Assembly (NCBI GenBank): GCA_964425135.1
Contig: CAYRKW010000104.1
Span: 1-7,250 of the forward strand
Direction of reading: 5' to 3'
Origin: CAYLLD01 sp964425135
GTDB lineage: Bacteria; Pseudomonadota; Alphaproteobacteria; Rhodobacterales; Rhodobacteraceae
DNA length: 7,250 nt
Every line of letters starts with the position of its first letter. Position 1 is the first letter of the stretch. The notes under the pieces are model-generated. The model was given only the letters and a program-made list of their open reading frames with translations, made no database searches and had not been told where the DNA came from. The translations under genes and the position numbers were made by a program. Below, in pieces: positions 1 to 6,591 of this stretch.

Positions 1-1
1 T

Positions 2-1378
2 CATTACATGGCGCAGATGATTACCGAAGGGGAGGCCGAGATCGACATGGCCTCGCTCGACCCCAAGCGTTACGGCAACTGGATGACGACAGAGTATGCG
101 GCGCGCAAAAACGAGGAATGCTACGATCACGTCTATGTTTTGCATCACCCCGACGAAGAACGCCCCGCCTGCCGCCCCCTGAAAACCGCGCCCTCCTATG
201 ACCGGATGAAAGCGCACGGCGCGCAATTCGGGCAGGTCAACGGATGGGAGCGTCCCAATTACTTTGGCCCGCCGGATGCGCCCGATAATTTCGACCACGA
301 CGCCCGCTCCTTCCGCCGTGGTGGCTGGTGGCAATACGCAGTCGAAGAAGCCAAGGCGATCCGTAATGGCGTCGGCATGATCGACGCGACAGCCTTTGCC
401 AAACATCGTGTCTCCGGCCCCGGTGCTGCCGCTTTCCTCGATTGGTTCACCACCAACAAACTGCCGAAAGTGGGCCGCATCAACCTGACCTATGCGCTTA
501 CCGACGCAGGCACAACACGCACTGAATACACCATTGTGCGCGACGCCGAGGATCGCTTTACTCTCATCTCTGCCGGGGCATGGCAGGCCTATGATCAGGA
601 TTACCTCTATAAAGCAATTGCCGATAAAGAAGCCGAATTTGGGCGCATCAACGCAGAAGACATCACGGCCACAACCGGCGTTTTCGCCCTAGCGGGCCCC
701 AAATCCCGCGACCTTTTGCGTGATCTGATCGTCGATGCAGAGTCAGACACAGCCCTGTCGAACAAGCGTTTCCCATGGCTGTCTGCCCGCAAAATCGAGC
801 TGAAAATGTGCCCCGTCCATGCGATCCGCGTCGCCTATACCGGCGAGCTTGGCTGGGAGTTGCATCACCCGATGGAGATGCAGAACTACCTCTTCGATCA
901 GATCATGGCCGCTGGCGAGACATACGGGCTCAAACTCGTCGGCGCGCGGGCGCAGAACTGGCTGCGCCAGGAAAAATCCTACCGGGCATTTGGGACAGAA
1001 CTGGGCCGCGACGCCACCCCGCTCGAAGCCGATCTTCCCCGCTTTGTCGATCTGTCGAAGGATTTCCACGGCAAAGCGGCGCTGGAGGCAACCGGTATCC
1101 GCTCCAAATGCGTCACACTCCTGATTGACGGCCCTGATGATGCGGACCCATGGGGCCGCGAAGCGCTTTATGACGGCGAAACCCGCGTCGGTCGTCTGAC
1201 ATCTGGCGGCTATTCGGTGCATTTCGAGAAATCGATTGGGATGGGCTATGTATCGCCGGAACATGCAAACGTTGGGACGACGCTACAGGTCAAAATGCAA
1301 AACAAGCTCTGGCCTGCGCAGATCGTCGAGGATAGCCCTTACGATCCGAAAAACGAGACGATCAGAAAAGATGGGTAA
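2..1378 (+). CDS. FAD-dependent dimethylglycine/sarcosine dehydrogenase-type protein, GcvT domain (C-terminal part)
   Basis: This is the C-terminal half of a large FAD oxidoreductase of the dimethylglycine/sarcosine dehydrogenase family. The family oxidatively removes N-methyl groups and can pass the one-carbon unit to tetrahydrofolate as methylene-THF. The frame is open to the window edge, so the ATG at 8 is probably internal; full-length relatives have about 800 residues and about 458 are seen. Numbering from that ATG, residues 1-60 match the end of the FAO middle domain (LDPKRYG). GWERPNYFG at 79-87 marks the junction to a GCV_T folate-binding domain at about 100-345, with VGMIDATAFAKHRVSGPG at 122-139 and YTGELGWELHHP at 277-288. 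A GCV_T C-terminal barrel follows at about 365-450, with GRLTSGGYS at 395-403 and MGYV at 412-415. The FAD-binding N-terminus is not visible, so the substrate (dimethylglycine, sarcosine or another methylated amine) cannot be decided. It is not DmdA, which lacks the FAO region. Confidence 0.94.
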   Translation, partial: HYMAQMITEGEAEIDMASLDPKRYGNWMTTEYAARKNEECYDHVYVLHHPDEERPACRPLKTAPSYDRMKAHGAQFGQVNGWERPNYFGPPDAPDNFDHDARSFRRGGWWQYAVEEAKAIRNGVGMIDATAFAKHRVSGPGAAAFLDWFTTNKLPKVGRINLTYALTDAGTTRTEYTIVRDAEDRFTLISAGAWQAYDQDYLYKAIADKEAEFGRINAEDITATTGVFALAGPKSRDLLRDLIVDAESDTALSNKRFPWLSARKIELKMCPVHAIRVAYTGELGWELHHPMEMQNYLFDQIMAAGETYGLKLVGARAQNWLRQEKSYRAFGTELGRDATPLEADLPRFVDLSKDFHGKAALEATGIRSKCVTLLIDGPDDADPWGREALYDGETRVGRLTSGGYSVHFEKSIGMGYVSPEHANVGTTLQVKMQNKLWPAQIVEDSPYDPKNETIRKDG

Positions 1379-1390
1379 CAGCGGCGGCGC

Positions 1391-1410
1391 GGAAGGTCGA
1401 TTGACCTTTT
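1391..1410 (+). terminator. Weak hairpin with short T-run after the dehydrogenase gene
   Basis: AAGGTC (1393-1398) and GACCTT (1403-1408) form a perfect 6-bp stem around a GATT loop, and the T-run is TTTT at 1407-1410. It begins 13 bases after the stop codon. The stem is short and the T-run partly lies inside it, so it may be only a weak terminator or a pause site. Confidence 0.35.
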
Positions 1411-1444
1411 AGCGCACTCGCACGTTTGGCACGGGTTCGGCGAA

Positions 1445-1514
1445 GCCGGACTGCCCCTAACCCTGCCCCACGGGAGGGGACTTCACCCCCACTCAAGGGG
1501 CGCGGACTGTCCTA
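1445..1514. repeat. Dispersed intergenic hairpin repeat, copy A
   Basis: This stretch matches 3411-3478 along its whole length, by eye about three quarters identical. The shared blocks in the same order are GCCGGAC, ACCCT, CCCACGGGAGGGG, TTCACCCCCAC and CTGTCCTA. The central block can fold, with a CCC-rich arm against GGGAGGGG. It has no coding potential. It lies between the 3' end of the dehydrogenase gene (+) and the 3' end of a possible small minus-strand gene. Confidence 0.7.
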
Positions 1515-1552
1515 AGTAACCAAGCCGAGAAAAAAGCGATGTGCTTGTCGCC

Positions 1553-1690
1553 TCACGGCGTGCGGATCGCCAACCGAAGCGGCGCCTGACGCGAGGCCGC
1601 ATCGGACGCCGTCGTCCGGTTTTTACGCAACGCTGCAACAAACACCCCAGTGCAGACGACTGCAAACACAAGTCCAAATACAAAACGCAT
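1553..1690 (-). CDS. Possible 45-residue single-span membrane protein
   Basis: This is a small ORF read on the minus strand from ATG 1690-1688 to TGA 1555-1553. Residues 3-21 (FVFGLVFAVVCTGVFVAAL) are a strongly hydrophobic helix followed by RKNR, as expected of a single-span protein with a cytoplasmic basic flank. The tail of about 20 residues is polar and rich in A and R. A G-rich tract (GGGGGGAT) ends about four bases before the ATG and could serve as a ribosome binding site, although it is not a canonical AGGAGG. The longer reading from 1765 would add a charged, non-helical leader and ignore this site. A perfect TTGACA hexamer lies upstream at 1770-1775. I do not recognise the family. The short length and lack of a known homologue make it uncertain. 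Confidence 0.4.
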   Translation of the reverse strand: MRFVFGLVFAVVCTGVFVAALRKNRTTASDAASRQAPLRLAIRTP

Positions 1691-1746
1691 TCTATCCCCC
1701 CCAAAAACAACCTTACCATGCAACGCGGCATTCGACATCTGCGCAT

Positions 1747-1775
1747 CCGCTATGCTGCATCGCACAATATGTCAA
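1747..1775 (-). promoter_or_regulatory. Possible sigma-70 promoter for the small minus-strand ORF
   Basis: On the minus strand a perfect -35 hexamer TTGACA (1775-1770) is followed after 17 bases by TAGCGG (1752-1747). This is a poor -10, matching only the first two bases of TATAAT. Transcription from here would reach the ATG at 1690 after a leader of about 50 bases. The support is the -35 alone. Confidence 0.25.
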
Positions 1776-1795
1776 CCTGTCTGTCGTATTTAAGT

Positions 1796-1818
1796 CCGGT
1801 TAACGATACTGTTATCGG
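1796..1818. promoter_or_regulatory. Imperfect dyad upstream of the acyl-CoA ligase
   Basis: CCGGTTAAC (1796-1804) and GTTATCGG (1811-1818) are inverted copies with one extra base in the left arm and one mismatch, separated by six bases. The dyad lies about 115 bases before the ligase start and just upstream of a TATAAA (1839-1844) that could be a -10. The position suits an operator, but no known regulator motif was recognised and no good -35 was found. Confidence 0.2.
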
Positions 1819-1933
1819 ATCTGTGGCGGTTTTAACTGTATAAAACATCACCCAAACAGGGGAAAAATCAGATATATGTCTCAAAACCGGCACAACGTTT
1901 GTATGACTTCTGACAATAAAGCATGACATTACC

Positions 1934-3234
1934 ATGACACCACCTGCCCATCAGCACCTGCCCAAAACGCCTGCCAACTTCGCTGCGCTCTCGCCCATTG
2001 GGTTTTTGGGATATGCCGCGCGCGTCTACCCCCAGGCACCGGCGATCATCTACAATGATATCACCCGCAATTGGGCGCAAACACAGGCCCGCTGCACCCA
2101 GCTTGCCTCAGCGCTCGTAAAAGCAGGCGCAGGCAAAGGTGACGTCGTCGCGGTATTGGCCACCAACACGCCAGAGCTTTACGAGGCGCATTTTGGCGTG
2201 CCCATGGCCGGATGTGTGCTCAACGCCCTGAATTACAGGCTCGATGCGGGTGCTTTGGCATATATTCTGGAGCATTCCGAGGCGAAAATCCTCATCAGCG
2301 ACCGCGAGTTTTCTCCCGTCGTGCGTGACGCGCTCGCCCAGATGAAAACGCCGCCAAATGTGATCGATATCGACGATCCGCACGCCCCATCCGGCGATCT
2401 GATTGGCGAGATGGACTATGAGGCGTTTCTGGCAACCGGTGATGCAGCGGCGCAGTTTGATCCGGTTGCCGATGAATGGGACACGATCTCTATCAACTAC
2501 ACCTCAGGTACGACCGGCAAGCCCAAAGGCGTCGTCTACCATCATCGCGGCGCTTACATAAACGCGGTCTCCAACACGATGGAATGGGACTTGGGCATGC
2601 ATCCGCGTTACCTGTGGACGCTCCCGATGTTCCATTGCAACGGCTGGTGCTTCCCATGGACGATTGCCGCCAAAGCCGGCGTGAGTGTCTGCACACGGAC
2701 AGTCTCGGCAGATGTGATTTTCAACGCCATCGCCGATCACGGCGTCACCCATTTGTGCGGCGCACCAATTGTGATGTCCTTTATTGTCAATGCCAACGAT
2801 ACCCAGCGGCGCGCCTTCGACCATCAGGTCCGCTTCATGACCGCCGCCGCCCCGCCCCCGGCTGCGACGCTCGCCGCTATGCAAGAGCAAGGCTTTGACG
2901 TCACCCATGTCTACGGCCTGACCGAGGTTTACGGCCCCGCCATGGCCTGCGCATGGCACGAGGACTGGAATGCCGCGCCGATTGAAACGCAAGCCGATCT
3001 CAAATCCCGTCAGGGCGTGCCGTATGTGCTGGAACAAGACGCCCGCGTACTCGACCCGGACACGATGGAGGAATGCCCCCATGACGGCGAGACCATCGGC
3101 GAGGTCATGTTCAAGGGAAATATCGTCATGAAGGGCTATCTGAAGAACCCAAAAGCCACTGATGAAGCCTTTGCAGGCGGCTGGTTCCACACCGGCGATT
3201 TGGGCGTGACCCATGCGGATGGGTATATCCAGCT
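1934..3234 (+). CDS. AMP-forming acyl-CoA synthetase, DmdB-like (3' end lost in assembly gap)
   Basis: This is an adenylate-forming ligase of the ANL superfamily, which converts a carboxylic acid, ATP and CoA to acyl-CoA via an acyl-AMP. The start at ATG 1934 puts ANFAALSPIGFL near residue 15, as in relatives, but the usual purine-rich ribosome binding site is absent. Motifs seen are the P-loop YTSGTTGKPKG (189-199), the acid-pocket segment MFHCNGWCFPW (232-242), TAAAPPPAA, the adenine motif YGLTE (327-331) and GWFHTGDLG (416-424). Relatives have about 540 residues. Only 433 are present before the N run, so the hinge and the C-terminal domain with the catalytic lysine are missing. The closest look is to the methylmercaptopropionate-CoA ligase (DmdB) and medium-chain acyl-CoA synthetase group. 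The substrate cannot be assigned. The open frame continuing to 3934 past the gap is an artefact. Confidence 0.94.
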
Positions 3235-3334
3235 NNNNNNNNNNNNNNNNNNNNNNNNNNNNNNNNNNNNNNNNNNNNNNNNNNNNNNNNNNNNNNNNNN
3301 NNNNNNNNNNNNNNNNNNNNNNNNNNNNNNNNNN
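3235..3334. other. Assembly gap of 100 N
   Basis: The run is exactly 100 N, the usual placeholder for a gap of unknown size. The left flank stops inside the acyl-CoA ligase at residue 433 of about 540. No frame of the right flank shows the conserved C-terminal domain or its end. The true missing sequence must therefore be at least about 320 bases if the gene is intact. Confidence 0.98.
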
Positions 3335-3410
3335 GGTGAAGGGCGAGTGAAGCGGAAAGCGTCACGTTTGACAGAAGGCACTCCCTCACAAACCACGCAC
3401 GTCCGGCTAC

Positions 3411-3478
3411 GCCGGACAACCCCCGACCCTCCCCACGGGAGGGGGTTTCACCCCCACCCAGGGTCGTGGGCTGTCCTA
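3411..3478. repeat. Dispersed intergenic hairpin repeat, copy B
   Basis: This is the partner of copy A at 1445-1514, with the same block order from GCCGGAC to CTGTCCTA. It is strongly self-complementary. GTCCGG (3401-3406) pairs with CCGGAC (3412-3417) at its left edge. CCCTCCC pairs with GGGAGGG across a three-base loop, and CGACCCT could instead pair with the later AGGGTCG. It fills the junction between the ligase (+) and the DUF1501 gene (-), ending four bases from the latter's stop codon. It may act as a bidirectional terminator or mRNA 3' end, although no long T-run follows on either strand. Confidence 0.7.
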
Positions 3479-3482
3479 TTTC

Positions 3483-4661
3483 TCACACCACCAACCTCAA
3501 CCGCTCCCCAAAATCCACCTTCGCAAACACCGCATCCCGATCCGCCGCGCTCAGCTCAAACAAATCCGACATCACCCAGCCCGCATAGCGCCGCACATCA
3601 TCGGTCGGCATCAAATCGCGGCGCTCATAGAGTTCGGCCTCCGCAAGCCCCGGCCAGCGACCGTGGACCTGCCCGCCGCGCACCGCGCCGCCCGCCATCA
3701 GCATCACGCCGCCCGTGCCGTGATCCGTCCCGGCAGAGCCGTTCTCGCGCACCGTGCGCCCAAATTCGGTCATCGCGACAACCGCCGTCTTGGACCAATT
3801 GCCGCCAAGCTCTTCGCGCAACGTCAAAATCGCCGTCTGCAACTCCCCCAGCGCTCGCGTCAACGCATGCGTCTGGTTGCGATGAGTGTCCCAGCCGCCC
3901 AGCGAAAACGCCGCAATCCGTGTGGCCTGATTGAGCCTTGAAGCAGAGAACCGCGCCAATTCCTCCGCCCGTGCCGCCTTGCGCGCATTCATCGACCCGT
4001 CATAACTTGCCGATAAAACCTCCGCCGCCTTGGCAGCCGATGAAAACAGCGGATCCTTGCGGTAAACCCGTTCAAGCAGCGCCTTGCCTGCCTCGGTCAG
4101 CTCCAAATCCACGTCCGGCGACCAGCTTGAATGCGCGACATCTCCGCGCAACAAAAGCATTCGCTCGCGCCCCACAGAAAACGCGGTTTCCACATCCCGT
4201 GCGCCTATCCGCGCCAAAAGCCGATTGAGCCACCCGTTTTCCGCCTCAGTCATCGACCCATCCGGCGCATAGCCGCCGTTTTCCAGAAAATCCTGTCCGT
4301 CAAAATGACTGCGCCCATCGCGATAGGGGGTGCAGACCGCATGGGCAAAGCTCAGCTCGCCCGCCTCCCATAAAGGTGCCAGTTTTCCCAGCCCCGCATG
4401 CAGCGCGAAAAACCCATCCAGATCAATCGCACCAGCCTCCGGCCCTTGCGACAGGCTTTTGCGCCACTGCCGCAGATCAGGATCTCCATAAGGCTGCACC
4501 ACATCCAGCCCATCCATCGCACCGCGCAGCACGATCACCACCAGACGCGCCTCGCCGGGCGTTGCGGCGAAGGTGACAGGCGTGATCAATGGCGACGCAG
4601 CGGCCGTGCAACCCAGCGCGGTGACACCACCCAGAAATCCCCGTCTGCCAAACTCTGTCAT
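3483..4661 (-). CDS. DUF1501 family protein with Tat signal
   Basis: This is a 392-residue member of the DUF1501 family, a secreted group related to the alkaline phosphatase/sulfatase fold whose reaction is unknown. The N-terminus has a twin-arginine motif (RRGFLG, residues 6-11), a hydrophobic stretch to about 30 and a likely cleavage near TFA-A, so the folded protein is probably exported to the periplasm. Family hallmarks are VIVLRGAMDGLDVVQPYGDP (42-61), RSHFDGQDFLENG (117-129), GGWDTH (255-260) and the signature MTEFGRTVRENGSAGTDHG (297-315), whose D and H residues are candidate metal ligands. The start at 4661 is chosen because AGGAG lies seven bases upstream and the Tat motif follows at once; a longer frame to 4850 only overlaps the DUF1800 gene. 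It is the second gene of the operon, 10 bases after the DUF1800 stop. Confidence 0.95.
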   Translation of the reverse strand: MTEFGRRGFLGGVTALGCTAAASPLITPVTFAATPGEARLVVIVLRGAMDGLDVVQPYGDPDLRQWRKSLSQGPEAGAIDLDGFFALHAGLGKLAPLWEAGELSFAHAVCTPYRDGRSHFDGQDFLENGGYAPDGSMTEAENGWLNRLLARIGARDVETAFSVGRERMLLLRGDVAHSSWSPDVDLELTEAGKALLERVYRKDPLFSSAAKAAEVLSASYDGSMNARKAARAEELARFSASRLNQATRIAAFSLGGWDTHRNQTHALTRALGELQTAILTLREELGGNWSKTAVVAMTEFGRTVRENGSAGTDHGTGGVMLMAGGAVRGGQVHGRWPGLAEAELYERRDLMPTDDVRRYAGWVMSDLFELSAADRDAVFAKVDFGERLRLVV

Positions 4662-4668
4662 CACACCG

Positions 4669-4674
4669 CTCCTA
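4669..4674 (-). promoter_or_regulatory. Ribosome binding site overlapping the DUF1800 stop codon
   Basis: On the minus strand TAGGAG contains both the TAG stop of the DUF1800 gene and the AGGAG ribosome binding site of the DUF1501 gene, with seven bases to the ATG at 4661. The arrangement fixes the DUF1501 start and suggests translational coupling between the two genes. Confidence 0.8.
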
Positions 4675-6015
4675 ACGTCTGTTAAACTCCGGGGAGACCA
4701 GCACCAGCGCAACACCCTCCCATTTGCTCTCCGCCGCATTTGCTGCAAAGCGCACATCATCGCGCGCGAGCGGCCCAAGCGCGCGCTCCACGAAGGCGCG
4801 CGGATCCAGATCTTGCGCCAGATTGCGGGCAACATCCGCCGCCCAATCAATCCGCGCGGTCAGGGTCGCAGGCGTCACCCACACCGCCCCCTCTTCCGGC
4901 CAACCATCCGGCCCCGGTGGGCGCAACGGCTCTTGCCCCATCGCAACAAGCGGATCAAAGATCGCCCCGCGCACAAATTTGGGCGATCTGTCCGGTAGCG
5001 ATGTAACCTGCATCACCCGCGCGGTGGATATCATATAGTCGATCGGCGGTTTGACCTTTTGCAACCGCTGATCCCATGCATCCGGATGCTCCAAGAGCGC
5101 TTCATAAACCGGCATCAGCGCTCCACCGCCCGCCCGATACGCTGCCGCGATATGCGCAACCAATGCCTCGCTTGGCGCATCCGCCACGAAATGCCGCGCC
5201 AGCTTGTGCGCGATAAATTGTGCCGTTTGCGGAAGCCGTGCCAGATGATCGAGTGCGGCACGAATATCATCGAGCGACGCGCGCTCCGCCCCGCCAAATG
5301 TCGCGCCCAGAACCGTCTCTGCCCCCGGCTCTGCCCAATGACGGTCGAACATGAACCCGTCACCGGTGACCCGCAAGCCGGTCAAAAGCTCCGCCAACTC
5401 ACGAACATCCCGTTGCGCATAGCCGCCATCCGCGCCGACCGTATGAAGCTCCAGCAACTCACGCGACAAATTTTCGTTCAGCCCTTTGCCGCGCTTTTTG
5501 CCGACCCGCGAATTTGGCCCGACCGAGGCGATCTGATCGAGATAGAGCAGCATCGCCGGATGGGTCATCACCCCAAACAGCATGTCTGCGAACCTGCCCC
5601 CAATCGCAGGGCGAATGACATTTTCCCGCAAATCAGGCGCAAGCAGCGCAATTGTGCGACTGGAGGCAGCAACGGTGAAATGGTTGGCCCAAAACGACGT
5701 CAGCCGCTCGGCGAAGGGTGACTTCGCGACCGCGGGCGCAAGGATCATATCGATGACATCGGTGCTGCGTATGGTCTGGATTTTCCGGCGCTTCGCCTTC
5801 ACCTGCGCCTCATCGCCTTTGCCTTGACGCATATTGCGATTGAGCTTCTGGAACTGCCGCATCAGCTTGAACCGCGCCATTCCGTCAACCGATTGCGACC
5901 GCGCCTTGTCCTGAACCTGCGCCAGCAGACGGGTCCGATCCGTTCCTCGATCGGCCGCGCTCAGCCCATAGCCAAACCGGATCGATCCCAGTGCCTGCCT
6001 GATCTCATCGCTCAT
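4672..6015 (-). CDS. DUF1800 family protein
   Basis: This is a 447-residue member of the DUF1800 family, a mostly helical group of unknown function that is commonly encoded beside DUF1501. Landmarks are IRFGYGLS (12-19), FAERLTSFWANHF (101-113), HPAMLLYLDQIASVGPNS (152-169), NENLSRELLELHTVGADGGY (180-199), the HKLARHFVAD segment (270-279), VKPPIDYMISTARV (321-334) and the GQEPLRPPGPDGWP loop (360-373). A very basic stretch lies at about 48-83. No signal peptide or membrane segment is visible, unlike its DUF1501 partner. The ATG at 6015 is used. A TTG at 6030, preceded by AGGTAGGTGA, would add five residues and is a fair alternative because its ribosome binding site is better placed. It is the first gene of the operon. 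Confidence 0.94.
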   Translation of the reverse strand: MSDEIRQALGSIRFGYGLSAADRGTDRTRLLAQVQDKARSQSVDGMARFKLMRQFQKLNRNMRQGKGDEAQVKAKRRKIQTIRSTDVIDMILAPAVAKSPFAERLTSFWANHFTVAASSRTIALLAPDLRENVIRPAIGGRFADMLFGVMTHPAMLLYLDQIASVGPNSRVGKKRGKGLNENLSRELLELHTVGADGGYAQRDVRELAELLTGLRVTGDGFMFDRHWAEPGAETVLGATFGGAERASLDDIRAALDHLARLPQTAQFIAHKLARHFVADAPSEALVAHIAAAYRAGGGALMPVYEALLEHPDAWDQRLQKVKPPIDYMISTARVMQVTSLPDRSPKFVRGAIFDPLVAMGQEPLRPPGPDGWPEEGAVWVTPATLTARIDWAADVARNLAQDLDPRAFVERALGPLARDDVRFAANAAESKWEGVALVLVSPEFNRR

Positions 6016-6081
6016 TCGCGCATCTTTCAATCACCTACCTGATACCTGTCTTGAACGATGCAGCCCTAAATCTCCGTCGCG

Positions 6082-6121
6082 AAAAGAAAAAGCCCTCCCG
6101 TCGGGGGTGTGACGGGAAGGC
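6082..6121 (-). terminator. Intrinsic terminator of the 34-residue ORF
   Basis: Read on the minus strand, GCCTTCCCGTC (6121-6111) pairs with GACGGGAGGGC (6102-6092) over 11 positions with one T-G wobble and an eight-base loop. It is followed directly by TTTTTCTTTT (6091-6082). This is a classic Rho-independent terminator. The plus strand has no T-run after the stem, so it works for minus-strand transcription. It lies 58 bases after the stop of the mini-gene at 6180-6284 and 66 bases before the DUF1800 start, so it would insulate the DUF1800 operon from that transcript. Confidence 0.88.
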
Positions 6122-6179
6122 CTTCAAGATGTAGCGTGGGCGATCTGATACATAGGCCGCGCCACTCGGAGCGTTCAGG

Positions 6180-6284
6180 TCAAGACACCAGACTCACCAA
6201 ACTCCAGAGTTCATTGGCGAAAACAGCTGCGATAACGCCAAAGATAATCAGCGGTGACACTTCTGCATTCTCTTCTGTCGTCAT
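6180..6284 (-). CDS. 34-residue acidic single-span membrane mini-protein
   Basis: This minus-strand ORF runs from ATG 6284-6282 to TGA 6182-6180 and encodes 34 residues. The N-terminus is acidic (MTTEENAEVSP). Residues 12-24 (LIIFGVIAAVFAN) begin a hydrophobic helix that continues after a glutamate as LWSLVSLV to the end. There is no lysine or arginine, so net charge is about -4. A perfect GGAGG (6296-6292) sits seven bases before the ATG, and a strong intrinsic terminator lies just downstream, so this looks like a complete monocistronic gene. It is divergent from the DUF4389 gene. I do not recognise a family. A membrane-bound small subunit or regulator is possible, but no function can be given. 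Confidence 0.68.
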   Translation of the reverse strand: MTTEENAEVSPLIIFGVIAAVFANELWSLVSLVS

Positions 6285-6591
6285 ATTGGATCCTCCAAAT
6301 CAGACCCCGCCTCGTACCAAATTACTCCAAATCGTGGTTAATATTCCGCTAACCGGGAGCATTTCGGTCCACCATTGCGTCTAACAAGCCAGCTTTTTTT
6401 GGTGAAATCCACTGTTTTTGGGACTTGCGGGTTTCTGCGCAAAAAGCCGCCGCTCGCTAAGCTCCTGAATTTTCGAAATTTTTTGCATTTGCAGGGAAAT
6501 CTTGATGATTTGCGTTACGCTCACTTGCAATTTTGGGAACAATAACCACATCAATGTTAATGTTATTTACATAAAATGCGGGAGAGACAGC
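6285..6591. other. Divergent intergenic region, AT-rich
   Basis: These 307 bases separate the mini-protein gene (-) and the DUF4389 gene (+) and should hold promoters for both. The stretch from about 6390 to 6580 is clearly richer in A and T than the genes, with a TTTCGAAA core near 6473 and a tandem AATGTT AATGTT at 6553-6564. No convincing -35/-10 pair was found for either direction. TTGCAA (6525-6530) and TAAAAT (6572-6577) are isolated and wrongly spaced. Confidence 0.5.

Noticed and set aside
8..1378. First gene as DMSP demethylase DmdA
   Set aside because: DmdA is a stand-alone GcvT-like protein of about 370 residues. Here the frame is open to the window edge and an FAO middle-domain segment precedes the GcvT domain.
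1541..1843. 100-codon plus-strand ORF in the first intergenic region
   Set aside because: Basic, low-complexity translation without a ribosome binding site or recognisable domain; it overlaps the better-supported small minus ORF and the ligase upstream region.
2504..3214. 236-codon minus-strand ORF opposite the acyl-CoA ligase
   Set aside because: It is a shadow of a strongly conserved plus-strand gene, with no recognisable domain.
3335..3934. Open frame continuing from the acyl-CoA ligase after the gap
   Set aside because: Composition is proline- and arginine-rich with no ligase motifs; it is antisense to the DUF1501 gene and in frame only because of the arbitrary 100 N.
4662..4850. N-terminal extension of DUF1501 to an upstream ATG
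   Set aside because: It lies inside the DUF1800 coding sequence, has no family similarity, and would bury the Tat signal that starts at 4661 with a good ribosome binding site.
5059..5721. 220-codon plus-strand ORF opposite DUF1800
   Set aside because: It is antisense to a clear family member; its arginine- and cysteine-rich composition is typical of shadow frames in GC-rich DNA.
6502..6591. Upstream start for the DUF4389 gene
   Set aside because: The extra 30 residues come from the AT-rich leader and are not like the family; GGGAG before the ATG at 6592 marks the better start.
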